DNA of 64,000 nt from Collybiopsis luxurians FD-317 M1 (taxonomy: Eukaryota; Basidiomycota; Agaricomycetes; Agaricales; Omphalotaceae): the NCBI GenBank assembly GCA_000827265.1, contig KN834845.1, positions 68,874 through 132,873 of the forward strand, written 5' to 3'. The notes beneath the pieces are model-generated. The model did no database searches. It saw only the letters and a program-made list of their open reading frames with translations, and had not been told where the DNA came from. This document shows, piece by piece, positions 13,536 through 25,600 of this stretch. The translations under genes were made by a program, and so were the position numbers. The first letter of the stretch is position 1, and each line of letters starts with the position of its first letter.

Positions 13536-14208
13536 TACTGCATTTCATGATCTCATACACTGTACTTATCACAACCTAAATATTGTACCCTACTCCGATA
13601 TTATCCCGTAGCTAGAAGCTAGATTCTCAAAAGTAGATCGATAAACGATGCTTTGGCATTACCAAAATAACCCCGTGGCAGTGCGTTACGTGAATCGCTC
13701 TTGGAACTCAACCACGATCTCTCCAGCTCATAGACTCTGACTGAAATACGATGTTACCTTAGCCCAAGTGGAGTGGGAGCTGAAATGTTGAAATAAAAGG
13801 GTGAGGCCCACAAGGCTGACGCATGCTGAGAAAAATATTCACATATCACAATTTACGATTTACAGTTAAATGAAATCATTCTCGTCCCGCTACCCTTCTA
13901 CGTCTGAGAGTTGCGGCAGACTGCGCAATATGGAAGAGCAAATCCATTCGTCGCAGACGCAGGACTGTTCAATGGTAATTCCCATCTTTTCCGCCTCTTC
14001 CGCGGAAGTTTCGAGAGCAGGATCAGAGGAATCGAAGCCTGGTGACAGAAACTTGACAGGTCCACGAAATCAATTGGGAGTTTATTGTCCCGATGTTATA
14101 TATATCAAAAAATGTCAAAAGTCAAATCTACTTATATGGTGGCGTTGCACGAGTGACGAGATATACTCTCCCTTGTTGCTTCCTCTCACCTCATCTGCGG
14201 TCTTCAAC
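13536..14208. other. Spacer between DUF6533 C and D
   Basis: The first 120 bases still match the 3' flank of A ('aaaagtagatcgata'). An open frame from 13870 runs in frame into the start of gene D, but the paralogues all begin at the position equivalent to 14209, so the extension is not preferred. Confidence 0.45.
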
Positions 14209-16073
14209 ATGCTTTCTATAACCCAATTCGAGTCCATGTCAGTGCTCCGAGCCCATCATTCCCGTGTTTCTTGTATTCAAGGTTGATACAGACAACTGGC
14301 GAACATCATGTTCTCATCTGCCCTAGGTGAATTCGTTAGTTGATTGCCTTGAATCTCTCGGATTAATATCGTTCAACTTCAAGGCTTTCTCTACTACGAT
14401 CACTTGCTAACCTTAGGTACCTTGATCTCTCTTGTGGCTCTTCTTCCGTACCCATACTTCCTTTGCAGACGCTGAAGTCAGGTTAATATGGACACGTCCC
14501 AAAAATATGAGCCGATATCTCTTCTTCATCAACCGCTACCTTTCGTTCTTTGGGAACATAGTCTCCGCAGTGTCGCTTTTCTCGACGTCATTATCAGTGT
14601 CGGTGCGTGGATACATACACGTGTTGACCAGGATACGCAATCTGACCGAGGCCTTGTTTTTCTTACAGAGGTCTGTCTGTCTATCGACGTTCGCGTTTAC
14701 ACGATGGGCCGACAATTCCATATAGATGTCGATCCTTTGAGCTCTTCCACGAAATATTCTTGACGTTTACGCAGGGTCTGGTGACTTGTGAGCCTTGCGG
14801 TTTATCGTTCGCGAATTTCCAATAACATGGGATTTTTGGATTCACAGCTCTTCTCACTCTACGGGTGTACGCGTTATATGGCTGTAACAAGATATTCCTA
14901 TCCGTGGTTCTGGGATTGATCGTGCTTGGCGTCATCGCAAGTGTCTGCGTAAGCTTTTTTTGCTTTTCACCCAAAAAGCTTCCGCGAGACCGAATTGCCG
15001 AGTGGATAGATATCAATCCTGAACAGAAATTCCCCATCCGAATCAACGACCTCTTTCCACCAAGGTTGTCATGTTCTTCTGAGTCGGGATGGGTACGTGC
15101 CACACGATATATTCACCCTTGAGTCCATTCTGAAAACGTCGTTCTTTGGTTGTTAGAGCAGCCAGTGAGTCAATCTCGGTGGAGAAAAGATATTCCTTTG
15201 ACATTTTTTTTCCCATTCGACCAGAAACCGCCGTAGCATGGGAAGGTATACTCGGCGTTGATACAGTTTTATTCTTAGCGACGTTGTGGAAGGCGTATCA
15301 CAACCGCCTTAGGCCTGATGTGGCTAGTCTAGGAGTATCGCTTTTTGCCATTGTCGTTCGAGACGGTGAGCACAAGTCACGTTGCGCCCTCGTCGTCATT
15401 CCACTGACAACTCGTGTGTAGGATCAATATACTTTCTGTGAGAACGAGAATTGGAACCGACAGCGGTCTTTGAAAGTTGATGATTTCTATTAGAATCATT
15501 ACATCCCTCAACCTCGCAAATATCATCTCTTTCTATGTGAGTATCCCTTCTTTTTCCATTCCGTCGTCTCCCTCTCTTCCTTCCTCGAATATAGTCTTAC
15601 TCCTTTCCACGCAGATACCCGGAGTACGTCCCCAATACCCACGACGAACGTGTAACGATCTCAAATCGTCGCTTCTTTTTTTCTCTTTCTTTTTCCAGCG
15701 AATACAGGGGAACCTATCATCCTTCGTCTCATGGTACGTTTTCATTTATCTTTTACGGTCCTCAATTCTAACCGTTCTTCTCTCTTTTTTTCTTTCTTTC
15801 CACTCATCTCATACCAACCTCCTCATCCATTCATTCATTCGTTCCTTCTCTTGGCATCCTCTTCCTCACAACCAACACTTTCTCCCACTCAGCTTCTCAG
15901 TAACCCTCATGTCGCGCATGATGCTAGATCTCCACGAAGCAGCAGACGGGGGAATATATACCAATTATCGGGATGATAATAATTTGATGTTCAATAGCAC
16001 TAGTAGTTCGGCGGCGGCGGCACAACCGTCCGGGCTGGAAGCTGCTTGGGTTAACAGAGCTTATACGCATTGA
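14209..16073 (+). CDS. DUF6533 membrane protein D
   Basis: Start MLSITQFESMS. The exons read MFSSALG, GFLYYDHLLTLG, AEVRLIWTRPKNMSRYLFF, INRYLSFFGNIVSAVSLF, LRVYALYGCNKIFLSVVLG, an extracellular-type loop with QGCHVLLSRDG, then TAVAWEGILGVDTVLF, FAIVVRDG, NLANIISFY, IPG, RIQGNLSSFV and SVTLMSRMMLDLHEAADGG. The stop is at 16071-16073. The tail is longer than in A-C and carries Ser and Ala runs. Here the intron after LLTLG has a normal GT start. D is less similar to A, B and C than they are to each other, so it is likely the older member of the plus-strand array. It converges on SPT20. Confidence 0.78.
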
Positions 16074-16574
16074 TTGGTTGATTAGATGTGCTTTTGGTTG
16101 AGTGAGTGGTTGAAGTTGTGAGCACTGAGGACCGAGGGGGTTCTGGTTTACCGCATGACGCGTGCGAGTAAAAGGATCCCTCACAAGTCCCTCAGGCTAT
16201 CCCTCGTTCATCATGATCTGGGACTCGGTCGAACCTAACGACGATTCGAATCAGCGAATACGAATATTACAAACGTACTCTAAAAGAAGAGAATAATGAT
16301 AATAATATAACCAGAACTATGTACTCGTACTCATACCAACCGACACCATTCAATCCAACAGTCCAACAAGCAAGCAACACAAAGCAAAGGGATAACATAA
16401 CATAGAGGGGAGGAGTAGAGTCAAGAGTTAGGAGTTAAGAGTAGCGTACAATGACTTTGACCAACACCAATACCAAAGCCGAACCAAATCAAACGACATT
16501 TCACACACACAAAGGTTTACATTTTTTTTCGTTCCCCCCCCACCCCAATAATACAAACAAAAAACACACACTCC
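16074..16574. other. Shared 3' region between DUF6533 D and SPT20
   Basis: This is intergenic DNA between two converging genes and should hold both 3' UTRs. No reading frame or repeat here could be supported. Confidence 0.5.
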
Positions 16575-19500
16575 TCACCTCCCCTGCTGCGCCGCCTTAT
16601 GCTGCTGCTGCTGCGCCTGAGCCTGAGCCGCCTGAACAGCAGCATACTGCTGCTGCAACTGATACATCTGTCTCGCCTGCGCAGCTTGTGCAAACTGCAT
16701 ATTCGTCATCCCCGCCATCCCCATTCCCGCTCCCCCGCCTCCTCCAACACCAACACCATTACCCTGCCCCGCCGCTCCCGGCACACCTCCTACACCCCCC
16801 GCACCTCCACCAGCACCAGCGCCCCTCATAGCAGCAGCAGCCGCAGCGTAATACTGCGCCTGCGCCGCCGGGAACCCCTGTCCCGGAAGCCCATACGTAT
16901 ACATCTGGTACGGCATCCCCCCGTGCCCGTGTTGTCCTTGTCCCTGTCCCTGTCCTTGCCCTGGACCTTGTCCTTGACCTGGTTGCGGCTGACCCGGCGG
17001 CACCTGCAATCCCTGCTGTGGATGTTGACCCTGCCCCGCTGCCTGCTGAGCAGTCAAAGGCGTCGCTCGTCTCTGCATCTGCGGCGTTTGCGGCTGGATC
17101 GGGATGGCTCGTTGCTGTTGCTGTTGCTGCTGCTGCTGCTGGTGTTGTTGTTGTGCGGACTGTGGATGCTGAGGTTGAGGTTGAGAAGAATTATCTCCCA
17201 ACTTGCCGGCACCTTCTCCCGCCCCAGACGCCGACACCGGGATCCTAAACGAAAGATTCTGATACTGTCCCTGTCTTGACCCCGGCCTCGGTACCGCCGT
17301 ATTCCCCCCAGCCCCAGGACCACCCCCAGCCCCAGTTCCACCCGCACCCGCACCCGCACCCGTCGTCGACACCGTCCTCACCCTCGGCGAATTCTGCTGC
17401 CCATTCACATTCACGTTCACATTCACGTTCTGCGGTCCCCCACCACCCACACCCACACCCTGATTCGGCGTAAGCGCAGAAGGCCTAGGCGACCTCGTAG
17501 CCACCCTCGCCTGAGATACCATCGGACTCGCTCGAACCCCCCCTACACCTCCTACACCTCCTACACCTCCGGGCGGCATTTGCATAGGCGTACGACGGCC
17601 CCCTCCTGCAGATTGGGGAGTCTGTACTTGCCCCGTCGGAGTCGGAGTCGTTGCATTCGTAGCCGTCGCTGCCGATGGAGCTTGACCTTGACCCGGTCCC
17701 GCTCCTTGTCCCTGAGCTTGAGCCTGAGCTTGAGCCTGCTGAGCTTGCGCCTGAGCTTGAGCCTGAGCCTGAGCCTGCGCAGCCTGCATCATCCTCTGCT
17801 GCAAAACCCTCGCCTGCTGCTGTTGTTGCTGTTGCTGCTGCTGATACATACTAAACGCCTGTTGAGCCTGTACACTCGCAGCCGTAGGGTTCCCCGTCCC
17901 CGCCCCCGCCCCTTGTCCATTAACATTACCAACTCCCTGCGTCTGAATTTGACCCGGAGCAGCGCCGGTCCCGTTCCCTCCCGCCCCATTCGTATTCGCA
18001 TTCCCATTCCCATTAACAACCTTTCCATTCCTAGGCGGAGGCGGCTGCTGGAGGAAAGTCGTGCCCGGCACCTGAGGCTGGAATTGGTTCGGTGTCTGCG
18101 TCTGTGGCTGCATCGGTTGCCCCTGTCCTTGCCCCTGCCCCTGCCCCTGTCCCTGATTCTGATTCTGAGGCGGAACCCCCTGAGGTTGAGACGCACCCCC
18201 CGTCGACGGTCTCTGCATCTGCATCTGCATCTGTACCTGTATCGGCAACTGCGACGACGACGGAGGCCTCGGAGACCCTCTCGTCGCACCACTAGCCGAA
18301 GCAGCCGACGGCGGACGCTGCTGCTGCTGCTGGACCTGCGGAGGCGACGAAGCGTGATGCACCACCGATACGGGGACCGACACCGGCGGCGGAGGCGGAG
18401 GAGCGACATGGTTCTGCGCGAGGGGATGATGTCCGGGGGGATGGGGATGCCCGAGTGGGATCGAAGGCGGAGGAGGATGGGGTTGGATATTGGGAACACG
18501 GGGGGACTGGCTGTACCTCTGTTGTCCCTGAGCGGGCGTGGGCGTTCGTCTCATTCCGCCTACTTCGGAACCGGGTAGTGGTTGGGTGTTGTGGTTGGGA
18601 CTCGCGTTCATAGGGAAGGTGTGGGGTTGGGGAGAGGGTGAGTGATGGGAATTGGCTGGAGTGTGGGCGCGGACACCGGCAAAGGTAGCTATTCCCCGCC
18701 CATTGGTTGGAGAAGCGGCTGCGATGTATTGCGTTGCCGGAGGGGCAGGTGCAACGGGAGAAGATTGGTGTGAAGATGGGTTGGAGACGTAGGATGGAAC
18801 TGCGGATGGTGGGACGGGGGTTTGGGATGGCGCTCGGGGCTGAACGGGCTGAATTTGAGGAGTGGTTTGGGTTTGAGGTTGTGTTAGTCCTGCTCCTGCA
18901 GCTGCAGCGGCCGCGGCGGCTCTGCGTTCTTCTCGAACGCGCTGTCGTATTTCTGCTTGTCGGAAACTATAGCCAAAAAAACATGAGGAGTGGCAAATGA
19001 CAGAGGAACAAAGACACGCACAGTTGAGGAACAGGCGAAGGAGCCATGAACTGCATGATCTTTTCTTTGCGTGCTTTTTCTGCAGTGTCCTTTTCTACGT
19101 TTAGAGTGGAAGCTTTTCGCTTGAGAGATGCGGGGGTTGAAGGGGCGGTGACTCTGAGAAGGTTATTTGCGATTCGAGAGAGATGAGGATCGGGATCAAG
19201 ACAGAGCGGTGCGGCAGTGGCGAGCTGAAAGAGATGGGTAAGAACAAAGAGATGACCTGAGAAAGGAGACGTAGGTTTACCAGTAGACGGGCTTCAAACT
19301 CAAAAGTTTGCAGGTCCGTCAAATTTGCAGAAGGAGAGTTTGCGTTGATAAGACAGATGTCTCCCCAAACGGTTTCTGAAGTTGGATGCAACACCTCTCG
19401 AGTCTTTTCAGGAACTTCGAGTACAGGATCGGTTGGTTTTTGAGGGCGGTAGTCGAGGAGGTCGACAATCAAGCAGCCTTGAGAGTGGATTGATGATTGG

Positions 19501-19853
19501 TGTGCAAAGCTATTACGGGATTCGTACCTTCGAAATAACGAATACCGGCTTCATGGAACATTTCAAGGTAGTCTGCCGGAATTCGATGTCCACGGATTTC
19601 ATCGAGGAAAGCCTGCTAGAAATTGAATAGATAGAATCAAAGCAAAATAAAGTATTCCGACCGAAAACTGGTTATTATTGTACAAATTCTTTGAACCGCT
19701 ATTGAGAGTCCAGTGTTCCGGGTACAAGTGGATGGTGAAGGAGGGAAGCTCGAGTTTGTTGCGTTCTAGCAGCTCCTAGAAGGACGTTAAGCAAAATCCA
19801 GCAAGCCAGAGTTGAATTACCTGGACAAATCGCGTCCGATTATAGCTATCCAT
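16575..19853 (-). CDS. SPT20: SPT20, SAGA complex subunit, with long Gln-rich tail
   Basis: Spt20 is a scaffold subunit of the SAGA transcription co-activator in the nucleus. The start MDSYNRTRFVQELLERNK is at 19853. Short introns then join LPSFTIHLYPEHWTLNS, AFLDEIRGHRIPADYLEMF, HEAGIRYFEGCLIVDLLDYR, PVLEVPEKTREVLHPTSETV and RIANNLLRVTAPSTPASLKR. These form the conserved Spt20 domain in about the first 220 residues. The last exon (stop at 16575-16577) encodes roughly 800 residues of low complexity, with polyGln tracts, Gln-Ala and Gln-Gly dipeptide runs, and Pro- and Gly-rich parts. Long open frames on the opposite strand across this exon are by-products of its codon bias. SPT20 is head to head with HGH1. 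The domain call is strong; the splice site after LYNNNQFS is my best phase-consistent choice. Confidence 0.9.
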
Positions 19854-19927
19854 GGAGGCATGAGCAGAGAAGGTGACGGTCAAAGAGCAGGTTGGCGGTT
19901 GTCACGTGCACCAGCGCGTCCTTTTTC
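19854..19927. promoter_or_regulatory. 74-bp bidirectional promoter between SPT20 and HGH1
   Basis: Only 74 bases separate the two divergent start codons. The palindrome CACGTG (19903-19908), a bHLH-type E-box, sits inside. No TATA box is visible, as is common for housekeeping genes. Transcription may start within neighbouring sequence because the gap is so short. Confidence 0.6.
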
Positions 19928-21972
19928 ATGGAAGCCCAGCTGAAAGAGGTATTTCAGCCTTGCTCTGCATCCATTGCCATCCATTGATTCCTCGTAGCTT
20001 TTAACCTTTTTGCGGGACAAGAACCCTCAAGTCAGACAAATCGCTCTAGCCAATCTCGTCGCTCAAACACCAGCCGATGCGCCTCACAGAAATTTATTCC
20101 TCTCATCTCAGTCATCTGGCCTCCAAAAACCTCAGGAAAATAATGTCATACGCGATTTGAAGCTTCTTTGTCGAGATCAACCAGTGAGTATCCGCAAAGA
20201 TCATCAATATCCCAATTCTCATCTCTTGCTCGAGAGGTCATCGCTCACGATGCTTTCAAAGCACTCATCAACTTATCAGATGCTCCTTCCATAGTAGCTT
20301 CCCTCTCCGATGTACCATTTCTTACTTTTCTAGTGTCCTATACCATCCTAAGTATCTTTTCTCTATCATCTTTATACCTCTTCTTATCCACCCACAGAAC
20401 CCCCAATCCATCCTCGCAGATCTAGCCTCCATGCTCCTCTCAAACCTCTCCGCCTCCGCAACCCCATGCTCCATTCTCGCCTCCCTCAAAATCAACATCA
20501 TCCCCTCCCCAAATCTCCCCAACGGCTTCTTCGCAACCCAATCCCGAAGCGGAACCTGTCCCGAACCCGTTCCCTACCCAAAGGATCCCGAAATCGACGT
20601 ACTCGCTCTTCCTCTCTTATTAGATGCCTTTGTACAAGGGGCCAACGTTCAAGACATCAAGGATTTCGACAAAAAGCCGAGGAAGGGGAGTCTACATTTC
20701 TTAGCTAGTGTGTTTGCGAATTTGGCTTCGGTACGTGTAATACTTGACCATTCGTCGACCCTGATTGACTTTTCCTCTTCCAGTCATCCGCCGGAAGAGA
20801 CTTTTTCTCTACACCTCGCCCCTCCAACTTTTTACACCCCACCTCGGATATCGAATTCCCCATCGCAAAAATCGTACCCTTTACAGAACACAAGGATACC
20901 ATACGACGAGGTGGGGTCGTATCTACAATCAAGTAAGTACGCTCCATTTCCTTCCTCTTCATCCTTCTAGAGTCTCCTATCCCTCATCCCACCTATCACA
21001 GAAACTTTTGCTTCAATGCCCGCGCACACCGCGCCCTACTCACCCCATCCGAAACTCTCACCCACATTCCAAAACCCAAACCCACACCCAACCCATCCTC
21101 CTCCTCCACCCCCCCTACCACCCCCACCCTCACCTCCGCCCCAGGAGCCGATGCCCTTCCCTACCTCCTTCTCCCCCTCGCAGGCCCCGAAGAACTCGAC
21201 CTAGAAATCCAAGACTCCCTCCCCCCCGCCCTCCAACTCCTCCCCCCAGACAAGACCCGCGAACCGGACCCCGCCATCCGCTTAATGTTAATCGAGATCC
21301 TCCTCCTGTGCTGCCACACCAGGTGGGGGAGGGATTATATGAGAGAAAAAGGCGTGTATGAGGTTGTTAAGGTTACGCATGAATGCGAGGGGGTTGATAA
21401 GGTATGTTATGACGTGTATCTATTCTATTCATTGCGTTTCGTTTCCTTTCGTTTCCTTTTGTTTTGCCAAGTCGTTCGTTCACTAACATCGATCCTTCTC
21501 CTCCTCCTCCCCTCCTCCCCTCCTCCTTTTCCCTTCCATTTACCCCACCCAGATATCCGAACACATCGAACGCCTCGTCCAACTCCTCAAAGGCCAAGAA
21601 CCTCCCCTTTCTCACGTGGAAGAAGAATACGAATACGATGCGTTGCCCGAGGACGATTTGCCGCCCGAGATGAGGTTGATACAGGGGTTGAGCTTGGGGT
21701 CGAGTTCTGGTTCTGGGTCTGCGGGATATGCTGCTTTGACTGGTATGGGTGTAGATATGGATGGTTTGCGGATATCGGAGGTGGGGGAAGATGAGGAGAT
21801 GGAGATGGAGATTGAACCGCTGGGTGCGGATTCGGAAGTGGGGGGTTTAGAGTCGGTGGGGCCGGCGGTGCCGGCGCAGGGTGGAAAGGATGAGATGGGG
21901 AAGAAGAAGGAAGGGGATGGGAAAGAGGAGGACGAGGACGATGACGACGATGATAAGATTGTCGAAGTGTAA
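19928..21972 (+). CDS. HGH1: HGH1, eEF2-folding co-chaperone (armadillo-type)
   Basis: In yeast Hgh1 is an armadillo-repeat protein that works with the TRiC chaperonin in folding translation factor eEF2. The start MEAQLKE joins by a short intron to LLTFLRDKNPQVRQIALANL. Later exons give AHDAFKALINLSDA, SILADLASMLLSNLSA, LLLDAFVQGANVQDIKDFD, KGSLHFLASVFANLAS, IVPFTEHKDTIRRGGVVSTI, KNFCFNARAHRALL, IRLMLIEILLLCCHTRWGRD and EEYEYDALPEDDLPPEMRL. The protein ends in an acidic Glu/Asp-rich tail, stop 21970-21972. The intron near 20330-20400 has two possible donor sites: the one after SDVPFLTFL keeps phase, while the longer exon ending SYTIL does not. A copy of the 3' end recurs at 26736-26876. Confidence 0.9.
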
Positions 21973-22573
21973 TAGGAACTTCGTTTGGCGGAAGAAACCA
22001 GCTCTGGTAAATACTTCTCACACTCTCACCCCTTCAACGCACGTCACATATCTACAATGGTCTTGAGAACATGCTAAAACGCGTATTACACCATGAAATC
22101 AATACTGTAGGTGACTAGGTCCACCAAAAATTTCGAGTATTGAAACATGCATTATGTTTTTGAAGATATACATTACGGTAATTACAACTAATTTACAATG
22201 GGCAGTGTGCGACGAGCAGCCCTCTGCGTTACTTCGGGCAGGTAGCCAGCTGCCTGAATTTGGTCCCCCCCCCTCCCTCTGTAAAATGTTTATGGCACGA
22301 TCATCTCCCCCTGGAACTCCATCTTTGAGCAACTTTTTGAGGCTCAATTCATTCATAAGAAGCCTGCTCACAATACCTGACTCATCCGAACCAGTTCTGT
22401 TCCGCCGCGAAGGTTCCTTGCACTCGTGGCGTTACCGCTGAGATAGGCCCCACTGTTATTGACACGTTGGTCGTAAAAGACATCAAACGCTTATGACAGA
22501 ACGTGGCCGATCGCAGAGTCATAACGAATCAATCTACTTATTAAAAGGTGGTCATGAGACCCTTGACATTTGC
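21973..22573. other. HGH1-NLR intergenic region
   Basis: No gene is certain. A minus-strand open segment (22190-22371) reads sensibly but has no recognised domain. A word near 22115-22140 resembles 2117-2145 inside a DUF6533 intron. Confidence 0.4.
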
Positions 22574-22583
22574 TATATATAAG
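22574..22583 (+). promoter_or_regulatory. TATA box of the NLR gene
   Basis: TATATATAAG lies about 50 bases upstream of the chosen start codon at 22631, a normal spacing for a TATA box with a very short leader. Confidence 0.5.
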
Positions 22584-22630
22584 GGCAAACTCTTTTAAGT
22601 TTTACTACTGCTTCGAATACCCCACCCATC

Positions 22631-25600
22631 ATGAGTAATTCACAGCACACGCGGTAGGTCAATTTTCTATATGCCAATCCATACGTCTTATAAATTGTTC
22701 ACGGCTCTACAGAGACTCGGAATGGACAACGATCACAGGTGGAACGTAAGAAAAAAAATACTGTTTCTTTTGCCACAGTTGGGCAGCTGGGCAAGTTCGC
22801 TTACGGACCGGTTTAACAGCATGTTTCCAAATGCTTCCCATTTCTCCATACACGGTGGAACATTTATCGTTGTTTGTAAGTTTATCCATTCTCATTTATT
22901 ATGGCATTCACTCAGCTGGAGGGTCTTGGATTTCCAGCAAACGATGAAAAAGAGGGAATTCAAAAATGGTTGAATGCACCTGATTGTACCTTAAACTTTC
23001 AAGCTGCGGATGACAAGAGAACTGAAGGTACTGGCCAATGGATCCTTAACCATTCTGAATATATCAAGTGGAAGCAAAGCCCAAGCATGCTTTGGATTCA
23101 GGGTAAAGGTATAGTCCAATATACATGGCACTGGTAAAATAATATGTTTCTGACAACTCGATAAAAGCTGGATCAGGCAAGACCATCTTGCTGTGAGTTT
23201 CAATGATATCAAAACAAAAAAGTCACTAACTTTCTTGATATGTGCACCAGCACAGCAATCATCAGAGACCTTCAGCAAGGCACCCCTCAAAATGTCTGGT
23301 ATCACTTCTTTGATTCACGTGATAATACAGGTCAAAAATCCACATTCCGGGGCTTTCTTTTATCCCTACTGCTCCGAGTTGGTGCCAATAATACAGGCAT
23401 TCACCCTGCTTTAAGAAGGTTATTTGAAAAATGTAGCAGGGAAAGTCTTATTGGTTCTTCACCTACTTTAAAGGACTTGGTCACAGTATTGAAACAAGTC
23501 TTTGAGACTATTGAAAAAGGCTTTATTGTCCTGGACGCCATGGATGAGTGTTGTGAGCCATTGAAGGTTATGGGATGGCTGAAAAATCTTCCCAAGCAGT
23601 TTTACATTCTAGTTACAAGCCGCTATAGTCCGGTTGGAGATGTTTTGAAGGAATGCCTCACAATTTCATTGAATAGTGGAAATGATGGGGTTGACAAGGA
23701 TATTGAAAAATATCTGGAGGAAGAAATTAAAAAATACAAGTTTGAAGGACATTTAAGAGCTGAAGTCACTAATACTTTGAAGGAAAAGGCACAGGGACAG
23801 TAAGTTGAGAAGTAATTCAAGGTGGAACCTAACTGTGAAAGCTAAAACATATGCTTGCAGATTTCACTGGCTGGCCTGTCAGTTGAGGGTTCTTGAAGAT
23901 TGCGGGACATCTAGAGCTGTACATGAAGCTTTGAAAGGTCTGCCTGAAGACCTAGAGCAAACCTATAATCAAGCAATGGAACGTACTTGGAAGAAAAAGA
24001 CAGCAGAAGATGCTCATTGTCTTTTCTTGTGGCTTCTATATTCATTTGAACCCTTGACTGTAAAAAAGGTCACACATATACTGAGTGTAGATCTGAAAAA
24101 TAACTGCGTTGAAAATCCAATTGGAATGAATATTGAACTTCACTCAATCATTGATTCCACTCTGGTAGTAGTGGATACACTTTCAAATGTACAATTGGCC
24201 CATGCATCTGTGAAGGAGTTCTTAATTACTCAATATAATTTATCTCATACTGCTGGATTATTTACCATCAATGAGCTGCTGGCCCATGAAAAGATAGCTC
24301 AAACATGTATAGTATATCTGATGGGAATAACAGGGGGAATCATGAGATTCCTGGATATGAATATAAAATGGATGGATTTCTGGAGGTGGCGATGGCCCCT
24401 ATTTGAGTATGCTGTAATGAACTGGCCAAGACATGCAAGGTTTGTTGAAGACAAAAATACTCAGAGTCCCTTTCATTTTAAAATAGTGGAATTTGCTACC
24501 ATTGGATTACCATCTTTTCAGAAGTGGGTTCAAGTATATTCATTGTCAGGCTGGTCCAGGAGGCATTGGGATAATTGGGAAAACACAGGCCCAATCTTCT
24601 ACTTAATATGGGAAGGCTTGCTGACAGCAAGCCATAACTTGCTTAACTCCCACCATGCAAATAATTTGAAGGGAACACTTTATGCTGCATCAAGAAATGG
24701 GCATACAAGCATCATTGACAAGTTACTCAGTTGTGGTGTTGATGTTAATGCTCAGGGTGGCCTTTATGGCAATGCCCTTTTGGTTGCTGTAGCTAAAGGA
24801 AATGAAGCCATGGTTAATCTTTTACTTGAAAAAGGAGCTGACATCAATGCTAAGGGCGGTCATGATGGCAATGCCCTCTTAGCTGCTGTAGCTAAAGAAA
24901 ATGAGGCAATGGTTAATCTTTTGCTGGAAAAAGGAGCTGATATCAATGCCCAGGGCAGTTTTCATGGTAGCGCTCTTTTAGCTGCTGTAGAGAAAGAAAA
25001 TGAAAGCCTAGTAAACCTTTTACTGGAGAAACGAGCGGACATCAATGCTTTAGGTGGACATTATGGCAATGCCCTTTTGGCTGCTGTAGCTCTAGGAAAG
25101 AAGGCCATAGTGAGCCTCTTACTTGAAAAAGGAGCTGATGTTAATGCTCAGGGTGGCCAGTATGGCAATGCCCTTCAAGCTGCTGTAGCCAGAGAAAATA
25201 AGGTCATGGTAGACCTTTTACTTGAAAAAGGAGCTGATGTGAATGCTCAAGGGGGTCAATATGGAAATGCCCTTATGGCTGCGGTAGCTAAAGAAAATGA
25301 GGTCTTGCTGAATTTCTTACTATCAAAAGGAGCTAATGTAAATGCTCAGGGTGGTGAGGGCAATGCCTTTTTAGCAGCTGTAGCTCACAATGATGAGGAT
25401 ATGGTAAATCTTTTACTTGATAAGGGAGTTGACATTAATGTGCAAGGTGGTCATTATGGCAATGCCCTGTTGACTGCAGTAGTCAAAGAAAATGAGGTGA
25501 TGGTAAACCTTTTACTTGAAAAAGGAGCCCATGTCAATGCTCAGAGTGACACTTATTCCAGTGCTCTTCAGGCTGCTGCAGAGAATGGGAATGAGACCAT

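Noticed and set aside
14488..14763. Alternative frame across DUF6533 D (91 codons)
   Set aside because: It overlaps the exon that encodes the conserved DUF6533 block in another frame.
16599..18578. Long open frames on the strand opposite SPT20
   Set aside because: They are shadows of a low-complexity Gln/Gly/Ala exon. Their translations are Leu/Arg/Ser runs without domains.
2115..22145. Similar word 'tttcgagtattgaaac' at about 2130 and 22132
   Set aside because: Too short (about 25 bp) and one copy is intronic; chance or weak repeat cannot be told apart.
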